Assembly: GCA_938038385.1 (NCBI GenBank)
Contig: CALHRD010000015.1
Span: forward strand, 1-46,781
Direction: 5' to 3'
DNA from: an uncultured Burkholderiales bacterium
GTDB lineage: Bacteria > Pseudomonadota > Gammaproteobacteria > Burkholderiales > Thiobacillaceae
DNA length: 46,781 bases
Within the stretch, counting starts at the first letter, position 1; every line of letters begins with the position of its first letter. Below, piece by piece: positions 16,139 to 23,802 of the stretch. The position numbers and the translations under genes are program-made. The notes below the pieces were generated by a model. It was not told the origin of the DNA, did no database searches, and saw only the letters and a program-made list of their open reading frames with translations.

Positions 16139-18005
16139 TGCCCTTCCCCTTTTTCAGCTGCGACACCGCCAGCCGGCGCAGCATGGGTCGGGTTTTGTCA
16201 CGATGCGCCTGCATGCGCTGCAGCAGGTCGGCGAGGAAAGCAACGGTCTCGATGATGTAAGGTCCCTTGTTGAGCATCACGCACTCGGCGCGCACGCCGA
16301 AGGCGGCGTCGGAGACCTCTGCGCGCGAGGGCAGTCCGCGCTTGGCCATCCCCTCCAGCACCTGCGTGGCCCAGATCACCGGCACGTGCGCCGCCTCGGC
16401 CAGCCAGAGGATCTCCTCCTGCACCTCGGCCAGCCGCTCGAAGCCCACCTCCACGGCCAGGTCGCCGCGCGCCACCATCAGGCCCACCGGCGGGCTTGCC
16501 AGGGCGGCGAGCAGGATCAGGGCCAGGTTTTCGAACGCCTGCGGGGTCTCGATCTTGAGCACCGTGCCCACCCCGCCGGCATCCAGCGCGCGCAGCGCGG
16601 CCTGCAGGGCATGCACGTCCTCGGGGGCGCGCACGAAGGACAGCCCGACGATGTCCACCTGCCCGGCCAGGGCGCGCAGGTCCTCCAGGTCCTTGGGCGT
16701 GAGGGCCGGGATGTCCATGCGTGTATCGGGCAGGTTGATGCCCTTCTCCGGTCTGAGCCGGCTGCCTTCCGGCGCCGCGTGCGTGATCTCGACGCCGATC
16801 TCGCGCCCGCTATTGGCCAGTATGCGCCCCCCTATCCGGCCGTCGTCGAACCAGATGCGCTGACCTGGGGCGGCCGCATCGAACACCGCCGGCAGCGTGC
16901 AGGGGATGCTGGCCGGCCGCTCCACCCGGCCCTGGGTGTCGAGGCGGGCGTGTTCGCCGGGCTGGTCCTCGGGCGTCAGCAGCAGCCGGTCGCCCACCTT
17001 CAGCGTCAGCGGCAGCACCCGCTCCGGCAGAGGCCCGACGCGCCCGGCCGCCAGTTGATCGCCGCCGCGATATAGGATGCAGGCGGCGCCGTCGCTGAGG
17101 TAGACGTGGCGCTCGGCGTGGGCCAGCAACGACTCGCCCCGGCGCTCGACGAGATGCAGGCGACGGTGGCTGCCACGGTTGTCCTCGAGCTCAAGGCGGT
17201 CGCCCGGCTTGGCCTGGGCGAGCAACGCGGGCTCGAGCGGCAGTACCGCATCCACGTCCTGCGCCGTCGGGCTCGTCGTCTGTCCGCGCGGGATGAGCAG
17301 GACGCGGGCGGGCTGCTCGACCCGGCCCCAGACGTCGCGTCTGGGCTTGAAATCGATCACGCGCCCCACCGGCCGGATATCGCCCGTGCGCAGCTTGGGA
17401 CCGGCCAGGTCGGCATAGACGCGGCAGGCGCGGCCGGTCGCGGCCTCGGCCGCACGCAGGTTGCGGATCATGGCCAGCCAGGCATCGGCGTCGTCATGCG
17501 CACAGTTGATACGCATCACGTCCATGCCCGCCCTGAGCAGGTCGGTAAGAAGCCCGGGCTCGGTCGCCGCCTCGCTGGGCATGGTGACCATGATGCGCGT
17601 GGCCCGCCGTCCGCCCGGTTTGCCGAGCAGGGTCTCGGCATGATCGTTCAGGTGCAGCGCCCCGCCGGCGATGCCGACCTGGCCATGGCGTGTGCGGCGG
17701 CGGGGCGGCTCGCGTCCGGCCATGGCGTGGAGAGCCGCCAGCACGGCATCCAGGCTGGACAGGGTATGCGCCTCGGCACGCCCCAGGCGCGAGAGTCCGA
17801 GCATGCCCAGCTCGCGCTGCAGGTCGCGGATGTCGCTCTGACGTAGCGCCAGGTAATGCAGGAGGTTGCGGGCGCTGTCCTGATGCCGGGGGTGGACCGC
17901 CTCGATCTCGCGCGCATGAGCCCGTTCCACGTCCAGGGCATGGCGGCGCAGCGACTCGATGGCCGGAATCAGGTGTTCGGTGATGCGACGGACGGGCAGG
18001 GCCAT
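16128..18005 (-). CDS. Atypical pyruvate kinase with long N-terminal extension and no C-terminal domain
   Basis: A 625-residue protein. Residues 1-130 are an Arg/Leu-rich helical region absent from ordinary pyruvate kinases. The catalytic barrel starts at about 134 (TRIMVTMPSEA, then MRINCAHD, DLAGPKLRTG at 199-208). An unusually long B-domain-like insert follows to about residue 430. The barrel then resumes with KGINLPD, DIVGLSFVRAPEDV, KIETPQAFEN (catalytic Lys) and MVARGDLAVEVG, ATQVLEGM and SRAEVSDAA. The usual MLSGET segment is replaced by MLNKGPYI, and the protein ends soon after, so the allosteric C-terminal domain is missing. Expected reaction: PEP + ADP to pyruvate + ATP, but kinetics and regulation must differ. 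The ATG at 18005 has only a weak ribosome-binding site. Confidence 0.85.
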   Translation of the reverse strand: MALPVRRITEHLIPAIESLRRHALDVERAHAREIEAVHPRHQDSARNLLHYLALRQSDIRDLQRELGMLGLSRLGRAEAHTLSSLDAVLAALHAMAGREPPRRRTRHGQVGIAGGALHLNDHAETLLGKPGGRRATRIMVTMPSEAATEPGLLTDLLRAGMDVMRINCAHDDADAWLAMIRNLRAAEAATGRACRVYADLAGPKLRTGDIRPVGRVIDFKPRRDVWGRVEQPARVLLIPRGQTTSPTAQDVDAVLPLEPALLAQAKPGDRLELEDNRGSHRRLHLVERRGESLLAHAERHVYLSDGAACILYRGGDQLAAGRVGPLPERVLPLTLKVGDRLLLTPEDQPGEHARLDTQGRVERPASIPCTLPAVFDAAAPGQRIWFDDGRIGGRILANSGREIGVEITHAAPEGSRLRPEKGINLPDTRMDIPALTPKDLEDLRALAGQVDIVGLSFVRAPEDVHALQAALRALDAGGVGTVLKIETPQAFENLALILLAALASPPVGLMVARGDLAVEVGFERLAEVQEEILWLAEAAHVPVIWATQVLEGMAKRGLPSRAEVSDAAFGVRAECVMLNKGPYIIETVAFLADLLQRMQAHRDKTRPMLRRLAVSQLKKGKGNGG

Positions 18006-18055
18006 GGGCGCAGGCGATGACGTGGAATGCGACGCCTCAGGCTAGCAGACGATTG

Positions 18056-19456
18056 TTACGTCGCCTTTGCCACAGCCGTACGTCGCGCCCGCGCCGCCAG
18101 CCAGACCAGCAGCAGGACCGGTAGGCCGATCAGCGCCGTGCCGGTGAAGAAGAACGCGTAGCCGTGCGCGTCCACGATCACACCCGAGAAGCCGGCGATG
18201 AACTTCGGCAGCAGCAGCATGACCGAGCTGAACAGGGCGTACTGGGTGGCCGAGTAGGCGACATTGGTCAGGCTGGAGAGATAGGCCACGAAGGCCGACG
18301 AGGCGATACCGGCGGAGAGATTGTCGGCCGAGACGACGAAGACGAGGCCGGAGACATCGTGGCCGCGGCCGGCAAGCCAGACGAAGAGCAGGTTGGTGGC
18401 GGCGGAGAGCAACGCCCCCAGGAACAGGGTCCGCATCACCCCCCAGCGCGCAGTGAGCAGGCCGCCCAGTGCGGCGCCGACGACGGTCATGATCACCCCG
18501 TAGACCTTGGCCACCGTGGCCACCTCGTCCTTGGTGTAGCCCATGTCCACATAGAACGGGTTGGCCATGATGCCCATCACCACGTCGGAGATGCGGTAGG
18601 TGGCGATGAGCAGCAGCACCAGCAGCGCCTGCCAGCGGTAGCGGCGGACGAAGTCGATGAACGGTGAGAGCACCGCGCCGTGCACCCAGGCCGCAAGCGC
18701 GAGCCAGGTGCCGGTGAGGCCGTGGCCGGCGAGCCATGCACGGGCTTCGGTCTCGCGCGCCAGCGTCTCGCGCAGGAGGCCGGCACGCTCGGCGTCGATC
18801 TGCGGCTCGCGCACGATGAGGGTGGTGAGGATGCCCACGCCCATCAGGGCCGCCATCACCGTGTAGGCGATACGCCAGGGGGCGTGCTCGTAGGTCGCCT
18901 CGGCGGGGTCGAAGGCGGCGGCGATCCACAGCACGCCCGCGCCGGCGGTGATCATGGCCACGCGGTAGCCGGCCTGGTAGGTGGCAGCCATCGCCCCCTG
19001 CAGTTTGATTTCGACCGCCTCGATGCGGTAGGCGTCCAAGGCGATGTCCTGGGTGGCCGAGGCGAAGGCCACTGCCAGGGCGAACCAGGCCATGTGCGTG
19101 AGGCTGACGGTCGGGTCGGTATGGGCCATGCCCAGGAGCGCCGCCGCGATGGTGAGCTGCGAGACCAGCAGCCAGCTGCGCCGGCGGCCGAGGGTGCGGG
19201 TGAGCCAGGGCAGGGGCAGGCGGTCCACCAGGGGTGACCACGCCCACTTGAAGCCATAAGCGAGCCCGATCCAGGAGAAGTAGCCGATGGTGGAGCGGTC
19301 CACCCCTGCCTCGCGCAGCCAGAAGGAGAGCGTGCCCAGCACCAGCAGCAGCGGCAGCCCGGCGGAGAAGCCGAGGAAAAGCATGCCCAGCACGCGCGGA
19401 TGGGCGTAGATGGCAAGACCGGCGAGACGGCCGACCGGGGCGTCGTGTGTGCTCAC
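18056..19456 (-). CDS. AmpG-family MFS transporter (muropeptide permease-like)
   Basis: A 466-residue major-facilitator protein with about 12 to 14 hydrophobic helices. The N-terminus LGMLFLGFSAGLPLLLVLGTL and the loop SFWLREAGVDRSTIGYFSW (each quoted in part, residues about 22-60) match AmpG, as does FKWAWSPLVDRLPLP. AmpG imports anhydromuropeptides for cell-wall recycling; some family members carry other substrates. The start is a GTG at 19456 overlapping the xthA stop codon (GTGA), so it is co-translated with xthA; upstream in-frame extension would run inside xthA and is unlikely. Confidence 0.88.
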   Translation of the reverse strand: MSTHDAPVGRLAGLAIYAHPRVLGMLFLGFSAGLPLLLVLGTLSFWLREAGVDRSTIGYFSWIGLAYGFKWAWSPLVDRLPLPWLTRTLGRRRSWLLVSQLTIAAALLGMAHTDPTVSLTHMAWFALAVAFASATQDIALDAYRIEAVEIKLQGAMAATYQAGYRVAMITAGAGVLWIAAAFDPAEATYEHAPWRIAYTVMAALMGVGILTTLIVREPQIDAERAGLLRETLARETEARAWLAGHGLTGTWLALAAWVHGAVLSPFIDFVRRYRWQALLVLLLIATYRISDVVMGIMANPFYVDMGYTKDEVATVAKVYGVIMTVVGAALGGLLTARWGVMRTLFLGALLSAATNLLFVWLAGRGHDVSGLVFVVSADNLSAGIASSAFVAYLSSLTNVAYSATQYALFSSVMLLLPKFIAGFSGVIVDAHGYAFFFTGTALIGLPVLLLVWLAARARRTAVAKAT

Positions 19457-20232
19457 AGGGTGTAGGCGTAGTCGATGGCGAGCGGCGCATGGTCGCTGAA
19501 GCGCTCGGCCTTGTAGATGCTCGCTTTGACGGCCTTGGCGGCGATGCCCGGGGTGGCGACCTGGTAGTCGATGCGCCAGCCCACATTCTTGGTCCAGGCC
19601 TGGCCGCGGTTGCTCCACCAGGTGTAGCCCTCGTCCGTGGCGTCGGGATAGAGGCGACGGTAGACATCGACGAAGCCCAGCTCTGCGAACACCCGGCCGA
19701 TCCAGGCCCGCTCCTCGGGCAGGAAGCCGGAGTTGTTCTGGTTCGACTTCCAGTTCTTGAGGTCGCGCTCCGTGTGGGCGATGTTCCAGTCGCCGCAGAG
19801 GATCACCTCGCGCCCGGAGGTCGCCAGCTTCGCGAGATGCGGCCAGAAGTGGTCCATGAAGGCGAACTTGGCCGCCTGGCGGTGTTCGCCACTCGATCCC
19901 GAGGGCAGATAGACGGAGACGACGGACAGCTCACCGAAGCAGACCTCAAGGTAACGCCCTTCAGCGTCGATATCGGGTATGCCCAGACCTTCGATGATCC
20001 GGTCCGGCTGGCGGCGCGCGTAGACGCCGACACCGCTGTAACCCTTCTTTTCGGCGTAATGGAAGTAACCGTGATAGCCGGGCGGGTCGAGCATGTCTGG
20101 CGTCATGTCGGCCGCCTGGGCCTTGAGTTCCTGCAGGCAGACGATGTCGGCCTCCTGGGTCGCCAGCCAGGCGTAAAAGCCCTTGCCGGCGGCGGAGCGG
20201 ATGCCGTTCAGGTTGAGGGTTACAATGCGCAC
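19453..20232 (-). CDS. xthA: Exodeoxyribonuclease III (AP endonuclease)
   Basis: A 259-residue DNA-repair enzyme of the endonuclease/exonuclease/phosphatase fold. It starts [18 protein letters not shown], with the metal-binding Glu in VCLQELK (E35), the catalytic Tyr region [10 protein letters not shown], the Asn/Asp pair in [14 protein letters not shown], and the terminal DHAPLAIDY with catalytic His. It cuts at abasic sites and removes blocked 3' ends. The start is GTG at 20232. The next gene (AmpG-like) overlaps the stop. Divergent from pyrE with only 23 bp between. Confidence 0.95.
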   Translation of the reverse strand: MRIVTLNLNGIRSAAGKGFYAWLATQEADIVCLQELKAQAADMTPDMLDPPGYHGYFHYAEKKGYSGVGVYARRQPDRIIEGLGIPDIDAEGRYLEVCFGELSVVSVYLPSGSSGEHRQAAKFAFMDHFWPHLAKLATSGREVILCGDWNIAHTERDLKNWKSNQNNSGFLPEERAWIGRVFAELGFVDVYRRLYPDATDEGYTWWSNRGQAWTKNVGWRIDYQVATPGIAAKAVKASIYKAERFSDHAPLAIDYAYTL

Positions 20233-20255
20233 GATTTCAGGCAGGTGACAGACAC

Positions 20256-20897
20256 GTGACGGGTTTCAAGGAGGCATTCCTCGATTTCGCCATCGAGCGG
20301 CGGGTGCTGCTGTTCGGCGAGTTCCAGACCAAGGCGGGCAGGCTCTCGCCCTATTTCTTCAACGCCGGCCTGTTCAACGACGGCGCGTCGCTGAAGCGGC
20401 TGGGCGAATTCTACGCCAAAGCCATCCTGGACTCCGGCCTTGCCTTCGACGGGCTGTTCGGGCCGGCCTACAAGGGTATCCCCCTGGCGGCCAGCGTGGC
20501 CATCGCCCTTGCCGGCCAGGGGCGCAATGTACCCTACAGCTACAACCGCAAGGAGGCCAAGGATCACGGTGAAGGCGGTAGCATCGTCGGGGCGCCGCTC
20601 GCCGGGCGGATCCTGATCGTCGACGACGTCATTTCCGCCGGCACCTCGGTGCGGGAATCGGTCGAGTCGATCCGCAGCGCCGGCGCCACGCCCTGCGGCG
20701 TGGCCATCGCGCTGGACCGGCAGGAGCGCGGTACGGGCGAATTGTCCGCCGTACAGGAGGTGATGCGCGACTACCAGCTGCCGGTGATCAGCCTCGTCGG
20801 CCTGGACGATCTGGTGGCCTATCTTGCAGCCCACGCCGAGCAGGCCGACTCGCTCGCCGCTATCCAGGCCTACCGGGAACGCTATGGGATATCGTGA
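20256..20897 (+). CDS. pyrE: Orotate phosphoribosyltransferase
   Basis: A 213-residue enzyme that converts orotate and PRPP to OMP in pyrimidine synthesis. The substrate loop [10 protein letters not shown], the flexible loop [13 protein letters not shown] and the PRPP-binding motif [13 protein letters not shown] are intact. The start is GTG at 20256 with AGGTGA seven bases upstream. Its last 14 bases overlap the start of the DUF4124 gene. Confidence 0.96.
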   Translation: MTGFKEAFLDFAIERRVLLFGEFQTKAGRLSPYFFNAGLFNDGASLKRLGEFYAKAILDSGLAFDGLFGPAYKGIPLAASVAIALAGQGRNVPYSYNRKEAKDHGEGGSIVGAPLAGRILIVDDVISAGTSVRESVESIRSAGATPCGVAIALDRQERGTGELSAVQEVMRDYQLPVISLVGLDDLVAYLAAHAEQADSLAAIQAYRERYGIS

Positions 20898-21555
20898 ACG
20901 CGCCGGGTCGACAACCGGCTGCCAGCGCCGCGCCATCCTGCTGCTGGTGGCACTGTGGAGCATCCCGGCGGCACATGCGGAAACCTACCGCTGGGTCGAC
21001 GAACGGGGCCGGGTGCACTACAGCGACACCAAGCCCCCCCAGGTGACCGAGCAGGCGGTGCTGGACAAGCAAGGGCGTGTGCTGCGCAAGCTTCCGCGTC
21101 AGGGCACGGTGCCGGAGACGGGCGCAGACGAGCGGGTGAGGGCGCGTGACCTCGCCCGCGAACGGGAGGACCGGGCCCTGTTGTCCACCTACGTGCACGA
21201 AGGCGAGATCGATCTGGCACGTGATCGTGCCCTGGCGCAGGAAAAAGCGAAACAGGACAGCCTCCGGGCGATGCTGGAGCAGACGCACGCGCGACTTGCC
21301 CGGATCAACGCCGAGTTCGCGGGCCATGAGAAGGCGGGGCGTCGCATACCGGACGCCCTGCGCGAGGCGCGCAGCCAGGCGGAACAGGAGGTCGTCCGTC
21401 TCAACGACATGCTCGGGCGCAGCGCCGCGGCCATGGTCCAGACGGAAGCCCGCTACCAGGCCTACAGGCTTCGCTTTCGGGAGCTCAAGGGCCTGGCCGC
21501 GGAACCGCCGTCGAATACCGAGTTCGCACCCGCCGTGGGTAACGTCAGGCCCTGA
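20884..21555 (+). CDS. DUF4124 domain-containing envelope protein
   Basis: A 223-residue exported protein: signal peptide to about residue 33 ([14 protein letters not shown]) followed by the DUF4124 motif [19 protein letters not shown]. From about residue 75 the protein is charged and strongly helical, with a probable coiled coil (about 95-200) rich in Arg, Glu and Ala. DUF4124 is common in gammaproteobacterial envelope proteins; its function is not established. The ATG at 20884 overlaps the end of pyrE in another frame. Confidence 0.85.
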   Translation: MGYRERAGSTTGCQRRAILLLVALWSIPAAHAETYRWVDERGRVHYSDTKPPQVTEQAVLDKQGRVLRKLPRQGTVPETGADERVRARDLAREREDRALLSTYVHEGEIDLARDRALAQEKAKQDSLRAMLEQTHARLARINAEFAGHEKAGRRIPDALREARSQAEQEVVRLNDMLGRSAAAMVQTEARYQAYRLRFRELKGLAAEPPSNTEFAPAVGNVRP

Positions 21556-21607
21556 TGTGAGGCGACCGGTTTGTCGATGCCCGCATCATGCCGGTCGTCC
21601 AAGCAGT

Positions 21608-23347
21608 TCACTTCCCGCCCCTCCCATCCCCCGCGGCTTCGACTTGCGCCGCGATGAGCGACGCCAGCGGTTCCGGACGGTGCAAACCGTAGCCCTGGGC
21701 ATAGTCCACCCCCAGGCGCACCAGTTCCTGTCTGGTGGCCTCGTCCTCGACGAACTCGGCGACGGTTGCCAGGCCGACGGTGTGACCGATGCGGTTGATG
21801 GCCTCGACGATGGCGCGGTCCATGGGGTCGCGGGTGATGTCGCGCACGAAGCTGCCGTCGATCTTGAGGAAGTCCACCGGCAGGGTTTTGAGATAGGCGA
21901 ACGAGCTCAGGCCGGAGCCGAAGTCGTCCAGGGCGAAACGGCAGCCTTCGGCGCGGATGGCATCGATGAAGCTCATCGCCCGGCTGAGGTTGGCAATGGC
22001 GGCGGTCTCGGTGATCTCGAAGCACAGCAGGGAGGGCGACACGCCGGTCTCCCTCAACAGCGCGCGCAGGTGGTCGTCGAACCCGTCGTCATTGAGGGTC
22101 GCGCCGGAGAGGTTGATGAAGAACGTCCGGGCCGGACCGGCATCGGGGGGTTGACCGTGTCGGGCCACGAATCGCAACAGGTGGTCGACCACCCAGCGGT
22201 CCACTGCCGGCGCCAGGTTGTAGCGCTCGGCGGCGGGCAGGAATGCGCCCGGCCCGACCAGATTGCCTGCCTCGTCCCTGAGCCTGAGCAGCACCTCGCA
22301 GCGCTCGGCTCCGGCGCTGCCGTCGAGCGCGACGATGTTCTGCCGGTACAGGGTGAAACGGTCCTGCTCCAGCGCCCAGTTGATGCGGGAGACCCATTGC
22401 ATCTCCCCCTGGCGGCGGGCGAGTTCGATGTCGTCATCCTGGAAGACATGGATGCGGTTACGGCCCAGGTCCTTGGCGGCGTAGCACGCGACGTCGGCGC
22501 GGCCGAGCAGGTCGCCGAGGCTGCTGCTTGCCCGGTTGATCGACACCAGACCGATACTGCCGCCGATGACGAAGCTCTTGCCCAGCCAGCAGAAGCGGTA
22601 GTCGTTGATCGCCCTGAGCAACTGGGCGGCGATCTGCTGCGCCCGTTCGAGGGGGCAGTTCTCCAGGAGGATGCCGAACTCATCGCCACCCAGGCGGGCG
22701 ACGGTGTCGGTCTCCCGCACCTGGCCGTGCAGCAGCACGGCGAGCTGCTTCAGGAGTTCGTCGCCGGCGACATGCCCGCAGGTGTCGTTGACCACCTTGA
22801 ACTGATCCAGGTCGAGGTAGAGCAGGGCGTGCTGGACGTTGGCAGCGTGGGCCGTGGCGAGTGCGTCGGCCAACCTCTGTTCGAACTGGTGGCGATTGGT
22901 CAGCCCGGTCAGTGGGTCGTGGTAGGCGAGATGGCGGATGGTGGACTCGGCCTGCCGATGTTTGCGGCGCACTTCGGCATCGCGCAGCTCGCGTTCGATG
23001 GCGGGCACCAGGCGGGCCATGTTGCCCTTCATGATGTAATCGGCCGCCCCCGCCTTCATCGCCGCCACCGCCGCTTCCTCACCGATGGTGCCGGAGACGA
23101 TGATCACCGGCGCGTCGAGGTCGGCCTGACGCACGAGATCGAGTGCGGCGGCCGAGCTGAAACCGGGCAGGTTGTGGTCGGTGATGACGACATCCCAGGC
23201 GCTGTCCGCCAGGGCTTGGGTCAGGTCGGTGGCGTTGTCGACCCGCCGCATGGCCGGCCGGTAACCGTGACGCCTGAGCTCGCGCTCGAGCAGCAGGGCA
23301 TCGTCCTCCGAGTCCTCCACCAACAGGACGCGCAGGTCCTTGTCCAT
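21608..23347 (-). CDS. Response regulator with GGDEF and EAL domains (c-di-GMP turnover)
   Basis: A 579-residue protein: REC domain (6-120, phosphoacceptor D57), GGDEF domain (about 135-300, RLGGDEF with intact GGDEF at 220-224 and a product-inhibition I-site RETD at 211-214), and EAL domain (about 315-570). In the EAL domain the signature reads EVL (351-353), but the metal ligands look intact: INLS, FEITET, DDFGSG (474-479), LKIDGSF and QGYGL. It could therefore both make and degrade c-di-GMP, with the balance set by phosphorylation. A REC-type input fits the kinase encoded two genes upstream. The ATG at 23347 overlaps the preceding stop by one base (TGATG). Confidence 0.92.
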   Translation of the reverse strand: MDKDLRVLLVEDSEDDALLLERELRRHGYRPAMRRVDNATDLTQALADSAWDVVITDHNLPGFSSAAALDLVRQADLDAPVIIVSGTIGEEAAVAAMKAGAADYIMKGNMARLVPAIERELRDAEVRRKHRQAESTIRHLAYHDPLTGLTNRHQFEQRLADALATAHAANVQHALLYLDLDQFKVVNDTCGHVAGDELLKQLAVLLHGQVRETDTVARLGGDEFGILLENCPLERAQQIAAQLLRAINDYRFCWLGKSFVIGGSIGLVSINRASSSLGDLLGRADVACYAAKDLGRNRIHVFQDDDIELARRQGEMQWVSRINWALEQDRFTLYRQNIVALDGSAGAERCEVLLRLRDEAGNLVGPGAFLPAAERYNLAPAVDRWVVDHLLRFVARHGQPPDAGPARTFFINLSGATLNDDGFDDHLRALLRETGVSPSLLCFEITETAAIANLSRAMSFIDAIRAEGCRFALDDFGSGLSSFAYLKTLPVDFLKIDGSFVRDITRDPMDRAIVEAINRIGHTVGLATVAEFVEDEATRQELVRLGVDYAQGYGLHRPEPLASLIAAQVEAAGDGRGGK

Positions 23348-23802
23348 CAGGCTGCCCCGACCGACGGTGGCGGCACGTTGAGGACCAGCCAGTACAGGCC
23401 GAGCTGGCGGGCCGCCTCGATGAACTGCTCGAAATCGACCGGTTTGCGGATGTAGCTGTTGGCGCCGAGCTGATAGCTCGCGAGGATGTCCCGGTCCTCG
23501 CCGGAGGTGGTCAGGATCACCACCGGCAGCAAGCGGGTGCGTGGGTCCGCGCGCAGCCGCCGCAGCACCTCCAGACCGTCGAGCTTGGGCAGTTTGAGAT
23601 CGAGGAGCACCACCTGCGGCTGCTCGGCGGTGTCGCGACCGGCATGGCGGCCGGTGCCGAATAGGTAATCGAGTGCCTCCTCGCCATCGCGGGCCACCAC
23701 CACCGGATTGAGGATGTTGTTCTTGCGGAAGGCGCGCAGGGTGAGCGCCTCGTCGTCCGGATTGTCCTCCACCAGCAGGATGGTCTTGTCGGCTGCGTTC
23801 AC
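23347..23802 (-). CDS. Single-domain response regulator (Rcp1/CheY type)
   Basis: A 151-residue stand-alone receiver. Acidic pocket E12/D13, phosphoacceptor D68 (VVLLDLKLPKLDG), T99 and K120 (YIRKPVDFEQF) are all present. The insert DYLFGTGRHAGRD is typical of Rcp receivers that pair with phytochrome-like kinases. The start is GTG at 23802 overlapping the kinase stop codon (GTGA). It probably relays or competes for phosphoryl groups from the kinase. Confidence 0.93.
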   Translation of the reverse strand: MNAADKTILLVEDNPDDEALTLRAFRKNNILNPVVVARDGEEALDYLFGTGRHAGRDTAEQPQVVLLDLKLPKLDGLEVLRRLRADPRTRLLPVVILTTSGEDRDILASYQLGANSYIRKPVDFEQFIEAARQLGLYWLVLNVPPPSVGAA

